DNA of 64,000 nucleotides from Myxococcus flavus (lineage in GTDB: Bacteria; Myxococcota; Myxococcia; Myxococcales; Myxococcaceae), in assembly GCF_050038885.1 (NCBI RefSeq), contig NZ_CP143624.1, positions 6,014,001 to 6,078,000 of the forward strand, read 5' to 3'. Positions 50,839 through 59,431 of this stretch are shown piece after piece. The position numbers were made by a program, and so were the translations under genes. The number at the start of each line of letters is the position of its first letter. Positions within the stretch are counted from its first letter, which is position 1. Below the pieces are notes generated by a model. It was given only the letters and a program-made list of their open reading frames with translations. It had not been told where the DNA came from and did no database searches.

Positions 50839-51756
50839 GGCTGAAGCATCCTCTGGCGTCGTGGTGGATTCGTGGCCGCGTCGTATGTAATCCGGGGTGC
50901 AGATATCCTGCATGCTGGACATTCGTGGGATTGAAACCACTTAGAAGCTGGCTTGCGCGGACCTCCTCCGACGGTGTCCGGCGCGGCGCGTGCTGACGGG
51001 AGCGGCCCAGCTCCTGGACTGTTCGAGAGGGAGCCTGCCGCTCACGTCCAACGCAGCGGCGCCGGAGCACTCCTGCCTGTGCCTCATCATGGGGCTCTCG
51101 GGATGAGATGGGAGGGAGCGGAGGAATGAGCTGGGGTGCTGCCACGCCGCGGCCACGGCGTCCCAGGGGGCAGGGGAATCATGGACCTGGCCACCGCGCT
51201 CCGCTTCTTGTTTCGCCAGCGCGCAGGGACGGCGGTGGCGGTCGTGGTACGGCCTGTCGTCGAGGCCACGTCGTCGCGCGTCCGTCCACGTAGCGGCGAA
51301 GCCGCCAGAAATCGCATGCACGGGGTGAGGGTAGAAAATCCCGGCCTCCGTTCATGAGGCCAGGTGCGCACGACAGCCCGTCATGTCGACGGCTGCGGGG
51401 CCGCCCCCTCAGGGGCTCATGATTTCGCATGTACATTCCTGCACGCGGCTCACCGTCGCGTCGCTGCTCGCGTCAGCCTCGACGGCCCTGGCGCAGTCAC
51501 CGTTCCCCGGGGCCCCCGCGGACCGGCCCACGGGAACCTCCTGGCGCATCGCCCGTTCTGTTGCCAGCACCTTCGTGAACGGTGGGCGGTTCCTGCTGTC
51601 CGCGGAGCGCCTCACGGGCGCGGACACGCGGCTGCGCGTCATCGCCCGGGATGCAGCCCTGACGTAGTCGTGCGGTCTCCCGGGAGCGCGGAACGCCTCG
51701 CCTCCCGGCAGATGCCTCGATTCCGCCACCACACTTGCCGTGGGAAGGAACTTTCG
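50839..51756. other. Long intergenic stretch with one doubtful small ORF
   Basis: About 900 bp between the NDH-2 gene and the ECF sigma gene. Only shadow frames are visible up to 51400. A small signal-peptide-bearing ORF (51419-51667) is possible. The promoter of the sigma operon should lie at the right end; I could not identify it. Confidence 0.4.
51419..51667 (+). CDS. Doubtful small exported protein
   Basis: 82 residues. The N-terminus (TRLTVASLLASASTALAQS) reads like a signal peptide with cleavage after ALA. The rest (FVNGGRFLLSAERLTGADTRLRVIA) has no recognised domain. There is no good ribosome binding site. It could be a small secreted protein read with the downstream sigma operon or a chance frame. 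Confidence 0.3.
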   Translation: MISHVHSCTRLTVASLLASASTALAQSPFPGAPADRPTGTSWRIARSVASTFVNGGRFLLSAERLTGADTRLRVIARDAALT

Positions 51757-52341
51757 ATGACCATGAGCGCACTTCGGAGGAACTCCCACGTGGAGCCACG
51801 ACACAGGCCAGCGCAGGCCATGGGCGCTCTCCCCGCGGGCGAGCTGGAGCAGCTCCGCAAGGACCTGGCCCGCGCCGTGGCCCGGGTATGTCCATCCCGT
51901 CTGGCCGACCGCCGCGACGACCTGGTGCAGACGGCGATGATGCGCGTCATGGAGCTGCAGCGGCGCGACCCCGACCGCAGCCGGCTGTCCTCCGCCTACC
52001 TGTACCGCGTCGCGTACACGGCGCTGGTGGACGAGCTGCGCAACGTGTCGCGCCGCCGCGAGGTCGACCTGTCCGAGGTGGAGTCCCTGCCCGAGCAGCC
52101 GGTGGCCTCGAGCGACCCGGAGAAGGCCGCGGGCGGTGCCCAGATTGCGCAAGCCGTGCGCGACTGTCTGCGGAAGCTCGTCCAGGACCGCCGGCTGGCG
52201 GTGACGCTGTACCTGCAGGGCCACAGCGTCCCGGAGGCCGCGAGGCTCCTGGGCTGGGATGACAAGCGCACCGAGAACCTCATCTACCGGGGCCTGAGCG
52301 CGCTGCGCCTGTGCCTCGCCACGAAGGGATTCGAGCCGTGA
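51757..52341 (+). CDS. ECF-type RNA polymerase sigma factor
   Basis: 194 residues from the ATG at 51757. Sigma region 2 is recognisable in RRDDLVQTAMMRVMELQ and SSAYLYRVAYTALVDELRNVSRRREVDLSE. Region 4 is LVQDRRLAVTLYLQGHSVPEAARLLGWDDKRTENLIYRGLSALR. The linker is acidic. The open frame upstream of 51757 is not coding. The stop overlaps the GTG of the next gene (GTGA), so sigma and the putative membrane anti-sigma are translationally coupled. It heads a four-gene operon that ends in a CHAT protease. Confidence 0.88.
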   Translation: MTMSALRRNSHVEPRHRPAQAMGALPAGELEQLRKDLARAVARVCPSRLADRRDDLVQTAMMRVMELQRRDPDRSRLSSAYLYRVAYTALVDELRNVSRRREVDLSEVESLPEQPVASSDPEKAAGGAQIAQAVRDCLRKLVQDRRLAVTLYLQGHSVPEAARLLGWDDKRTENLIYRGLSALRLCLATKGFEP

Positions 52342-53072
52342 GCGAACGAGGACGCGACGACACGAAGCCCGATGACGCCGTCGTCGAGCGCCTGCGCGCG
52401 GCGGTGCGAGACGAAGACCCGGTGGAGCCCGCGGGGGAGCCGGTGGACGCGGACCTCGTGTGGCGCGCGGTCAGCGGTGAGCTGCCCGCGGAGGAGCGCC
52501 GTGTCGTCATCGAGCGCGTGGCGGCGGACCCGGCCTGGGCGGCGGCGTGGCGGCTGGCGAACGAGCTGACGCGCGCCGCCTCGGAGGCCGAGCCTCCCGC
52601 GGAGCGGCTTGGAGAGGGCGCACGCGCCCGGCGCGGCGCGGGGGCTGCACGCCAGGGGCGCCGCTTCCGCTTCGCGTGGAGCAAGCCCCTCTGGGGCGCG
52701 GTGGCGACGGCGGCGCTGATGCTCATCGTCGTGGGCGTCGCGATGCGCGACGAGCCGGAGCAGCCGCGGCTGCGCGGCGAAGACACGGCGGCGGTCGTCT
52801 CGAAGGTGCCGGAGGCGTTGCCCCTGAAGCGCGACGACTGCGTGCTGCGCTGGAGCGGCGGCCCCGAGGGGACGCGCTGGTCGGTGCGGCTGTCCACGGA
52901 GGACCTGAGCCTGGTCCACCGCGTGGACTCGTTGGAGAGGCGCGAGTACCGGGTGCCCGCGGAGGTGCTGGCCCCGCTGAAGCCGGGAACGAAGCTGCTG
53001 TGGCAGGTGGAAGCGCGGCTGCCGGACGGGCAGGTGCTTCGTGGCGCCACGTTCGTCAACCGGCTGGAGTGA
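52338..53072 (+). CDS. Putative membrane anti-sigma factor
   Basis: 244 residues. The N-terminal cytoplasmic part (about 1-105) contains ADLVWRAVSGELPAEERRVVIERV, which resembles anti-sigma zinc-finger-like helices without the usual Cys residues. A single transmembrane helix (PLWGAVATAALMLIVVGVAM) is near residue 125. The external part (DCVLRWSGGPEGTRWSVRL to FVNRLE) reads as a small beta domain. Start GTG overlaps the sigma stop. The assignment rests on operon position and topology; sequence similarity to a named anti-sigma family is not evident. Confidence 0.72.
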   Translation: MSERGRDDTKPDDAVVERLRAAVRDEDPVEPAGEPVDADLVWRAVSGELPAEERRVVIERVAADPAWAAAWRLANELTRAASEAEPPAERLGEGARARRGAGAARQGRRFRFAWSKPLWGAVATAALMLIVVGVAMRDEPEQPRLRGEDTAAVVSKVPEALPLKRDDCVLRWSGGPEGTRWSVRLSTEDLSLVHRVDSLERREYRVPAEVLAPLKPGTKLLWQVEARLPDGQVLRGATFVNRLE

Positions 53073-53122
53073 AGCACGCAGTCCGAAACAAAAGGGGGAC
53101 ACCGATGAGACAGGAGCTGAGC

Positions 53123-53653
53123 ATGAAGACACGACAGTGGATGCGAGGAGGACTGCTGGCGCTCCTGGTGGGGGTGTATGGCGCTGCCGGGCCTGCGTGG
53201 GGACAGTCGGCCTCCGTCACTCGCGCGGCGAAGACGCAGGACAGCTTCGGCGAGGCGGGTGACCGGGTCGTGGCCTCGGTGGTGGAAACGGGAGCTCGCA
53301 CGGGCGCAAGGCAGCTCGTGACGCTCCAGCTCGTCAACAACGATGGCGTCGTCGTCGCGGAGACCTCGGGCGTCGTGGACCCGGACTCGCCGCTGCGCTT
53401 GAACCACCGGGCGCCCACGGCGGCCCCGCTGTTCGCGCGGGTCATCGCCACCGTGAGCGGGTCGTCCCTCTCCGCGGCGGTGGTGACGGTGGAGCGCTGG
53501 GCCGCCGCGGACCCGACCGCCTGGACGGAGCCCCTCACGTGCTACTTCGAGCTGAATCCGCCAGCCGCAATGCCCAGGCCTCCTCCTGTTCCGCCCGGGC
53601 CGGTGACGCTCAAGTGCGAGCCCATTGTCCCGCCGCCCCCGTCCACCGACTGA
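53123..53653 (+). CDS. Secreted hypothetical protein of the sigma/CHAT operon
   Basis: 176 residues from the ATG at 53123, chosen because CAGGAG lies six bases upstream and the N-terminus MKTRQWMRGGLLALLVGVYG is a typical signal peptide (cleavage near AWGQS). An ATG six codons earlier (53105) behind GGGGGA is the alternative. The mature part is beta-rich (RQLVTLQLVNNDGVVVAETSG, then SLSAAVVTVERWA) and ends in a Pro-rich tail with two cysteines. It lies between the anti-sigma-like gene and the CHAT protease, so it may be the signal or substrate of that system. Confidence 0.75.
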   Translation: MKTRQWMRGGLLALLVGVYGAAGPAWGQSASVTRAAKTQDSFGEAGDRVVASVVETGARTGARQLVTLQLVNNDGVVVAETSGVVDPDSPLRLNHRAPTAAPLFARVIATVSGSSLSAAVVTVERWAAADPTAWTEPLTCYFELNPPAAMPRPPPVPPGPVTLKCEPIVPPPPSTD

Positions 53654-53654
53654 C

Positions 53655-56561
53655 GTGACGCGCCGGACGCATCCGTCCGGGAGCAGCGGCACGGGCCTCC
53701 TCGCCGTCCTGGTGGGGGCCATGCTCGTGGTGTGTCCAGTCTCGGCCCTCGGGGGCGCACCGGGCCACCCCAGGTCCCCCACGCTCGTGGAGTGCCGGGA
53801 GCGCTTCGCCGCGCGACCCGAGGGGCGTGAGACGGCGATGTGCTTCTTCCAGTGCGCCCAGGTGGCCTCCGCGCGTGACGCCGTCCAGCGCGAGCTGGCG
53901 GCCCTGGAGGAGCGCCATCCCGACCATGGCTGGCTGCCCCTGGTGCTCGGGCACGTGAAGCACCTGACCGACAGCAGGGCGGCGGAGGGGCCCTATCTCC
54001 GGGCGGCGCAGACGTTCCGCCGGGTCCAGGACGCGGAAGGGGAGGTGCTGGCGGGCATCAACCTGCGAGTCATCCTCCTGGCCCAGCGCCGCACCGAGGA
54101 GGCCCGGGAGTGGACGCAGCGGGTGGTCGAGGTGGCGAGCGCCTCCGGTCGTCCGGACCTCCATGCGCGCGCGCTCATCGTCCAGGCTGGTCAGCACTAC
54201 GAGGTGGAGCTCGACCTGGGCCGCGCCTTCCGTGTGCTCAAGCGCGCCGAGGCGCTCGTGTTCCCGGACGGCGCGGATGGGCTGAAGAAGCAGTACCTGA
54301 CCGTGCTGAGCACCGTGAGCCAGCGGCTGGGCCGGCTGGAAGAGGCCTTGGATGCCAACCATCGCCTGGTGTCGCTGGCCGAGCGCACGGGAGACATCTT
54401 CCTGGAAGCGCAGGTGCGCTTCACGCTCGCTGACATCGCGACGCGGCGGCTGGAGCGTGACCACATGCCGGGAGACCGGGCGCAAGCGCTGGGCCTGGCG
54501 CGGCAGGCGCTGGCCGCCGCGGAGCGGTCCGGGAGCCCCACGTTGGAGGCCTGGGCCGTGCGCCTCATGGCGGACCTGCTGGGGGACACACCCGAGGAGC
54601 GCCGCGAGGCCGATGCGCTCCTGGAGCGCTGCATGGCGCTCGCGGAGGTGCTGGACTCGAACGAGCGGCGGTTGACGTGTCTCTGGACGCGGGCGGAGCG
54701 GCGCGCGGGCGTGGAGCCGGCCGGGGCCCTCCAGGACTCGGCCGCATCGCTGCGGCTGGCCTCCGAGGCGAAGGACCCGATGCTCCTCGCCCTGGCCCTG
54801 CGCGGGCGCGCCACGGTGGCGTACCGGACGCAGCCCCTGCCCGAGGCGCTGGACCATGCCGAGCGCGCCCTGGATGCGCTGGAGGCCCTTCGCCAGACGC
54901 AGAGTGATGCGTCCAGCCAGGCGGAGCTGTTCGCGACCTGGGCCCGCGACTACCACCGGCTCGCCGGTTGGACGCTGGAGGCCGGCGGCGCGACAGGTGG
55001 GCCCGCCTCGCTTCCTCCCAGGGCGGCCCTGGCGCGGGCCTTCGCGGTGAGCGAGCGACTCCGGGCGCGGACCCTGCTCGATGCACTGCTCGCCTCGCAT
55101 GCGCTCGCCGACGCGGAGGACACGCCGGAGCGCCGGACGCAACGGGGCGCGGTGCAGGCGCAACTGGTGGCGGTGCAGCGGCGGCTCCTGGACCCGTCGC
55201 TCGTTGGCGCGGGACGGGAGGACACCCTGAAGGAGCTTCAGGAGCTGGAGCGGCGCGAGCGGGACCTCCGCCCCGTGCCCCGCCACGGCGCACCGGAGTT
55301 CGCCTCGCTGGAGGCCGTCGAACAGGGGCTGGGGGAGGACGAGGCGCTGCTGGCCTTCCTCGTGGGAGATGACGAGGACCACTCAGGCACTTCGGTGGGA
55401 GGTGCCTGGGTGCTCGTGGTGACGCGGGCGGGAACCCAGGCCCACCAAATCCCCGAGCGCACACGGCTCGTGGCGGCGGCCACGCTGTTCTCCGGGCTCG
55501 TCGAGCGGAGGGATGGCTCCGAGCTTGGCGCGGCGGTGGCCCTTCATGCCCAGCTCCTGGGGCCGGCACTCGCGGGACTGCCACCCACGGTGCGGCGCTT
55601 GCTGCTGGTGCCGGACGGTCCGCTCCATGACCTGCCCTTCGCCGCGCTGCGGGAGCGTCGGGACGGCCCGCCGCTGGTGGCCCGCTACGAGCTGGCGCTG
55701 GTGCCCTCGGCCAGCCTGTGGCGGCACTGGCGCGGACAGGCGCCGCATGCGCCCGGAGGCGAGGCGCTGGTGCTGGCGGACCCCGAGTGGACCTCGCGGC
55801 AGGGCATGTCCCGGCCCTCGGCACGCTCCCGGGCCGGAATCTTCGCCGAGGCCGCGCAGCTCGGCGCGCTGCCCGAGGCCCGCCGCGAGGGGCTCGGCGT
55901 GGAGGAGGCGCTGCGAGACACGCACGTCATCCCCCGGCTGTGGGTGGGCACCGAGGCCTCCGAGCACGCGCTCAAGCGCGCGGACCTGTCGCGGGTCCGG
56001 GTGCTGCACCTGGCGGCGCATGCGGTGGTCGACGCCGAGGCCCCGGAGCGCTCCGCGCTGGTGCTCGCGCCGGGCACGGAGGACGAGGACGGCATCCTCC
56101 AGCCGCGTGAAATCTCCCAGCTGCGCCTCATGGGCTCGCTGGTGGTGCTGTCCGCGTGCCGCAGCGCCTCGGGCGCGGTGTTGCCGGGAGAAGGCGTGCT
56201 GAGCCTCTCGCGCGCCTTCTTCGAGGCGGGCTCTCGCGCGGTGGTGGCCAGCCTGTGGCCGCTGCGTGACGACGAAGCGGCGGACCTGATGGAGCGCTTC
56301 TATCTGCACCTCTCCAAGGGCTTGAGCACCTCGGCGGCGCTGAGGGCTGCCCAGCTCGAGGCCATCAACGAGGGCCTGCCACCGGCCGCGTGGGCGGGGC
56401 TGGTGGTGCTCGGGGACGCGGCGCTCGTGACCACCGCGCCTCGCGAGGACGGCGCGTCCCTGCCCGGTGCGGCCGGAGCGCTGGCCGTCATCGCCGTGCT
56501 CCTCGTCCTCATGGGCCTGGGCTTCGGTGCGTATCGAGCCTGGGGGCGGGGGGCGCCATGA
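53655..56561 (+). CDS. TPR-CHAT cysteine protease with signal peptide and C-terminal membrane anchor
   Basis: 968 residues. A signal-peptide-like N-terminus (GTGLLAVLVGAMLVVCPVSALGG) is followed by TPR-like helical repeats (about 60-470). The CHAT domain (about 560-930) is caspase-like: VRRLLLVPDGPLHDLPFAALR, His789 in RVLHLAAHAVVD, Cys835 in VVLSACRSASGAVLPGEG, and RAVVASLWPLRDDEAADLMERFY. The last 30 residues are a membrane helix (GALAVIAVLLVLMGLGFGAYRAW). The GTG at 53655 starts 1 bp after the preceding stop. The layout places the protease outside the cytoplasm, able to act on the external part of the anti-sigma-like protein or on the secreted protein. Confidence 0.88.
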   Translation: MTRRTHPSGSSGTGLLAVLVGAMLVVCPVSALGGAPGHPRSPTLVECRERFAARPEGRETAMCFFQCAQVASARDAVQRELAALEERHPDHGWLPLVLGHVKHLTDSRAAEGPYLRAAQTFRRVQDAEGEVLAGINLRVILLAQRRTEEAREWTQRVVEVASASGRPDLHARALIVQAGQHYEVELDLGRAFRVLKRAEALVFPDGADGLKKQYLTVLSTVSQRLGRLEEALDANHRLVSLAERTGDIFLEAQVRFTLADIATRRLERDHMPGDRAQALGLARQALAAAERSGSPTLEAWAVRLMADLLGDTPEERREADALLERCMALAEVLDSNERRLTCLWTRAERRAGVEPAGALQDSAASLRLASEAKDPMLLALALRGRATVAYRTQPLPEALDHAERALDALEALRQTQSDASSQAELFATWARDYHRLAGWTLEAGGATGGPASLPPRAALARAFAVSERLRARTLLDALLASHALADAEDTPERRTQRGAVQAQLVAVQRRLLDPSLVGAGREDTLKELQELERRERDLRPVPRHGAPEFASLEAVEQGLGEDEALLAFLVGDDEDHSGTSVGGAWVLVVTRAGTQAHQIPERTRLVAAATLFSGLVERRDGSELGAAVALHAQLLGPALAGLPPTVRRLLLVPDGPLHDLPFAALRERRDGPPLVARYELALVPSASLWRHWRGQAPHAPGGEALVLADPEWTSRQGMSRPSARSRAGIFAEAAQLGALPEARREGLGVEEALRDTHVIPRLWVGTEASEHALKRADLSRVRVLHLAAHAVVDAEAPERSALVLAPGTEDEDGILQPREISQLRLMGSLVVLSACRSASGAVLPGEGVLSLSRAFFEAGSRAVVASLWPLRDDEAADLMERFYLHLSKGLSTSAALRAAQLEAINEGLPPAAWAGLVVLGDAALVTTAPREDGASLPGAAGALAVIAVLLVLMGLGFGAYRAWGRGAP

Positions 56562-56703
56562 CGCAAAGCATCACATGCGAGTGCTGAACAGCGCACCACC
56601 TGGGGCTGCGTGCAGGCACGGCGGTGGAGTACAACCGAAGTGTTGAGGGGCTCGAACGCAGGCGTCCTGCGCTGTGAGCCCCCGCGCGGAAGGACATCAC
56701 GCC

Positions 56704-57171
56704 ATGAACGTTACCCGCTGGTTCGGACTCGCTTCCCTGACGCTGCTGCTGGCCTCGAACGCCCTGGCCGAGGACAAGGCCCCCGCCGCGGCGAATGCCG
56801 CCGTTGGCCGGTGGACGACCATCGACGACGAGACGAAGAAGCCCAAGTCCGTCATCGCCATCTACGAGGAGAACGGCAAGCTGTACGGGAAGATCGAGAA
56901 GCTCTTCCGCGACCCCAAGGAAGACCAGAACCCCGTTTGCGACAAGTGCGAGGGCTCGCTGAAGAATCAGCCCATCATCGGGATGACCATCCTGCGCGAC
57001 CTGAAGAAGGATGACGACGAGTGGTCCGGCGGCACCATCCTCGACCCGGCGAACGGCAAGACCTACAAGTGCAAGGTCGCCGTCGAGGACGGCGGCAAGA
57101 AGCTGAAGGTCCGCGGTTACATCGGCATGTCGCTGCTGGGCCGCACCCAGCACTGGGTCCGCGCCGAGTAG
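56704..57171 (+). CDS. DUF2147 exported protein
   Basis: 155 residues. Signal peptide MNVTRWFGLASLTLLLASNALAED. The mature protein is a DUF2147 beta-barrel: VGRWTTIDDETKKPKSVIAIYEENGKLYGKIEKLF, then DEWSGGTILDPANGKTYKCKV and GYIGMSLLGRTQHWVR. A CDKC motif (residues about 79-82) is present, as in family members. The role is unknown; members are small periplasmic proteins. GGAAGGA precedes the ATG. A strong hairpin follows, before the convergent nrfA gene. Confidence 0.88.
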   Translation: MNVTRWFGLASLTLLLASNALAEDKAPAAANAAVGRWTTIDDETKKPKSVIAIYEENGKLYGKIEKLFRDPKEDQNPVCDKCEGSLKNQPIIGMTILRDLKKDDDEWSGGTILDPANGKTYKCKVAVEDGGKKLKVRGYIGMSLLGRTQHWVRAE

Positions 57172-57187
57172 TGCCGTAGGGGGCCGG

Positions 57188-57212
57188 CGGAAGCGGGCGC
57201 CACCCGCTTCCG
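57188..57212. terminator. Bidirectional terminator between DUF2147 and nrfA
   Basis: CGGAAGCGGG and CCCGCTTCCG form a perfect 10-bp stem with a 5-nt loop, 17 bp after the DUF2147 stop and 11 bp after the nrfA stop on the other strand. Confidence 0.75.
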
Positions 57213-57222
57213 CTCGCCGAGC

Positions 57223-58707
57223 CTACCGCGAGCCCTGCTGCGCCTCTCCCGCACGGCGCGTGGACCCGGGCGCCAGCGGCGTCGGAGCGCCCTGGGGCCG
57301 CGTGGTGGGGCGGGTGGAGGCGCCGCCGCCGGGACGCAGCGCGTTCTGGCCCAGGCGCGAGAAGTTGATGGACTTGCTCAGGATGCGCACCGCCTCCTGG
57401 TCCGCGTGGAAGCCCATGGAGTTCTCCGCCTCCACGAAGTCCAGGTAGAACTGGGCGCGCTTCTGCAGGTCCCGCGCCCCGGCGAGCGCGTCCTCGGGCA
57501 GGCCGGCCTTCTGCGCGGCCTTGATGTCATGGATGAGGTCCACCAGGGCGTCCATGGCGATGTTCCGCGTCTCGAAGGTGCGCGTCTGGATGGTCTCCGC
57601 GCGCTGGAGCAGCTCCGCCTCGCTCCACTTGTGGCACGTCTGGCACGCGCGGTTGATGTTGAGCAGCGGGCTGCGCACGTGGTGGTCGCTGACCTTCATG
57701 GCCCCTTCGCGCACGAAGGGCATGTGGCAATCCGCGCAGGCCACGCCGCTCTTCGCGTGGATGCCCTGGTTGTACAGCTCGAACTCGGGGTGCTGTGCCT
57801 TGAGCACCTTGGCGCCCGTGAGCTGGTGCGTCCAGTCCGTGTGCCCGTCCTCGTCGTAGTAGGCCATGATCTGATCGATGTTGATTCCCTTGGCCCAGGG
57901 GTACGTGAGGCGCTTCTCCTTGCCCTTGAAGTAGTACTCGACGTGGCACTGTCCGCACACGTACGTGCGCATCTCCTGGCGGGTGGCATCCCGGTTCACC
58001 TGGAAGTCGGGCACGCCCTGGCTGGCCTTGAGCGCGGCGATGCCCTCGATGAAGCCAGGCCGGGTCACGCGAAGCTGCATGGTGGTGGGCTCGTGGCAGT
58101 CGATGCAGGAGACGGGGTGCTCCACCTGCTTGCGCGCCTCCATGAAGGGCATCTGGTTCATCTTCTCGAAGCCCTTGATGAGGTCGCCGTCACCGAGCTT
58201 CTTGTAGGGCACGTACACGCTGGCGTGGCAGTGGATGCAGGTGCCCGGCTGCTGCGTCACGTGCTGGCGCTCGGTGTAGACTTGGTCCTCCAGCATGTGC
58301 GCGTGGCCGCGCTCCTCGCGGAAGTCGGTGGCGAAGGCGTAGCCGCTCCACATGGTCACCAGCCGAGGGTCCTCTTCGAGCCGGCTCTGCGCCACCACCG
58401 TGCGCGGGTCCGCCTGGGAAGGCGTGCGCGCCACGGCTTCACTGCCGCCATAGCGGGTGCGCTGCTGATCCACCGTGCGCTTGTAGCTGTCGTATTGCAG
58501 CGGGAAGTTCCTTCCCCACACCTCGGGGTCGGTGATGGTGTCGTCGAGCTCCACCACCCGGTAGAAGGGATTCTTCGCCTCTTGCTTGCGCTCCATGATG
58601 TTGACCAGGAGCGCGGTGACGCCCGCGGCGGCGAGGGAGGCCGCCACCGCCACGGCCATCACCAGCCTGGCGCCGCTGAAGCGCTTGGGCTTCTCGGGCT
58701 CGGTCAT
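57223..58707 (-). CDS. nrfA: Ammonia-forming cytochrome c nitrite reductase, catalytic subunit
   Basis: 494 residues. A signal-anchor (RLVMAVAVAASLAAAGVTALLVN) precedes five haem-c motifs: CIHCH (157), CIDCH (201), CGQCH (251), CADCH (324) and CQTCH (355). The conserved FREERGHAHMLEDQ, HPVSCIDCHEPTTMQLRVTRPGFI and VEYYF(KGKEK)LTYPW stretches identify NrfA. It reduces nitrite to ammonia with six electrons in the periplasm. The first motif is CxxCH where classical NrfA has CxxCK (lysine as proximal ligand of the active-site haem); CxxCH variants are known in some lineages. The ATG overlaps the nrfH stop (ATGA). Confidence 0.93.
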   Translation of the reverse strand: MTEPEKPKRFSGARLVMAVAVAASLAAAGVTALLVNIMERKQEAKNPFYRVVELDDTITDPEVWGRNFPLQYDSYKRTVDQQRTRYGGSEAVARTPSQADPRTVVAQSRLEEDPRLVTMWSGYAFATDFREERGHAHMLEDQVYTERQHVTQQPGTCIHCHASVYVPYKKLGDGDLIKGFEKMNQMPFMEARKQVEHPVSCIDCHEPTTMQLRVTRPGFIEGIAALKASQGVPDFQVNRDATRQEMRTYVCGQCHVEYYFKGKEKRLTYPWAKGINIDQIMAYYDEDGHTDWTHQLTGAKVLKAQHPEFELYNQGIHAKSGVACADCHMPFVREGAMKVSDHHVRSPLLNINRACQTCHKWSEAELLQRAETIQTRTFETRNIAMDALVDLIHDIKAAQKAGLPEDALAGARDLQKRAQFYLDFVEAENSMGFHADQEAVRILSKSINFSRLGQNALRPGGGASTRPTTRPQGAPTPLAPGSTRRAGEAQQGSR

Positions 58708-59222
58708 CGTGCAACCTCCTGACGGATGAGCTCGGGGTTCCCGGTGCCTTCGGGGTGCCCCACGGAGTTGTGGCAGGTAAGGCACTGCAGGGAGTCGTCG
58801 TGGGCGGCCGTCTCGTGGAGGGCCTGCGGTGTTTCAATGGTCTCGACGAGGGTGGCGTGGCACTTGCGGCAGGCGTCCTCCGTCACCCGCCGGTTGCCCG
58901 GGCGGATGCGGATGGGGTCCGGGAAGGTGCCGGTGGTGAAGTAGAAGGAGTGCCAGAAGCCGTTGCTCGCCTTGTTGAGGTACTTGGGCACGAGCCCGGC
59001 CGGCGTGTGGCAGTCATTGCAGGTGGCCACCGCGTGGTGGCTGCTCTTGCGCCAGCCCTCGTACTGCTCGGTCATGATGTGGCAGTTGGCGCAGGCGGCT
59101 GGGTCGTCCTGCAGGTACGCCGCGCCCTTGGCATACGCGAAGGTGTAGCCACCGATGCCAATGGCCGCGCCCAGGGCAAGCCCCAGGACCACTGCCAGGA
59201 GGGTTCGGGAGGCCGAGGACAC
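58704..59222 (-). CDS. nrfH: Cytochrome c nitrite reductase, membrane-bound electron donor
   Basis: 172 residues from the GTG at 59222 (in-frame GTG starts at 59228 and 59264 are possible; none has a good ribosome binding site). A single N-terminal membrane helix (LLAVVLGLALGAAIGIGGYTFAY) is followed by four haem-c motifs: CANCHIM, with the Met-ligand pattern of NrfH haem 1, CNDCH, CRKCH and CLTCH. It takes electrons from menaquinol and passes them to NrfA. The stop overlaps the nrfA start. Confidence 0.92.
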   Translation of the reverse strand: MSSASRTLLAVVLGLALGAAIGIGGYTFAYAKGAAYLQDDPAACANCHIMTEQYEGWRKSSHHAVATCNDCHTPAGLVPKYLNKASNGFWHSFYFTTGTFPDPIRIRPGNRRVTEDACRKCHATLVETIETPQALHETAAHDDSLQCLTCHNSVGHPEGTGNPELIRQEVAR

Positions 59223-59431
59223 GCGGACACCGTAACAACGTTTGCCCAAACGGGGAGTCCCCACTCACGTGCTCGTGGAGGATTTCACGCGGTCTGGCGA
59301 TGGCGCCGGCAGCGTCATTTCTGCGCCGCCGCGGGAGGGCGCGCAAATTCTGCGCGCGGCACGCTCGCGGTGCGAGCGCCGGGCCGGAGCCTCGAGCACG
59401 CGAGGCCCCGGCCCGGCGCTTCAGGCCCGGC

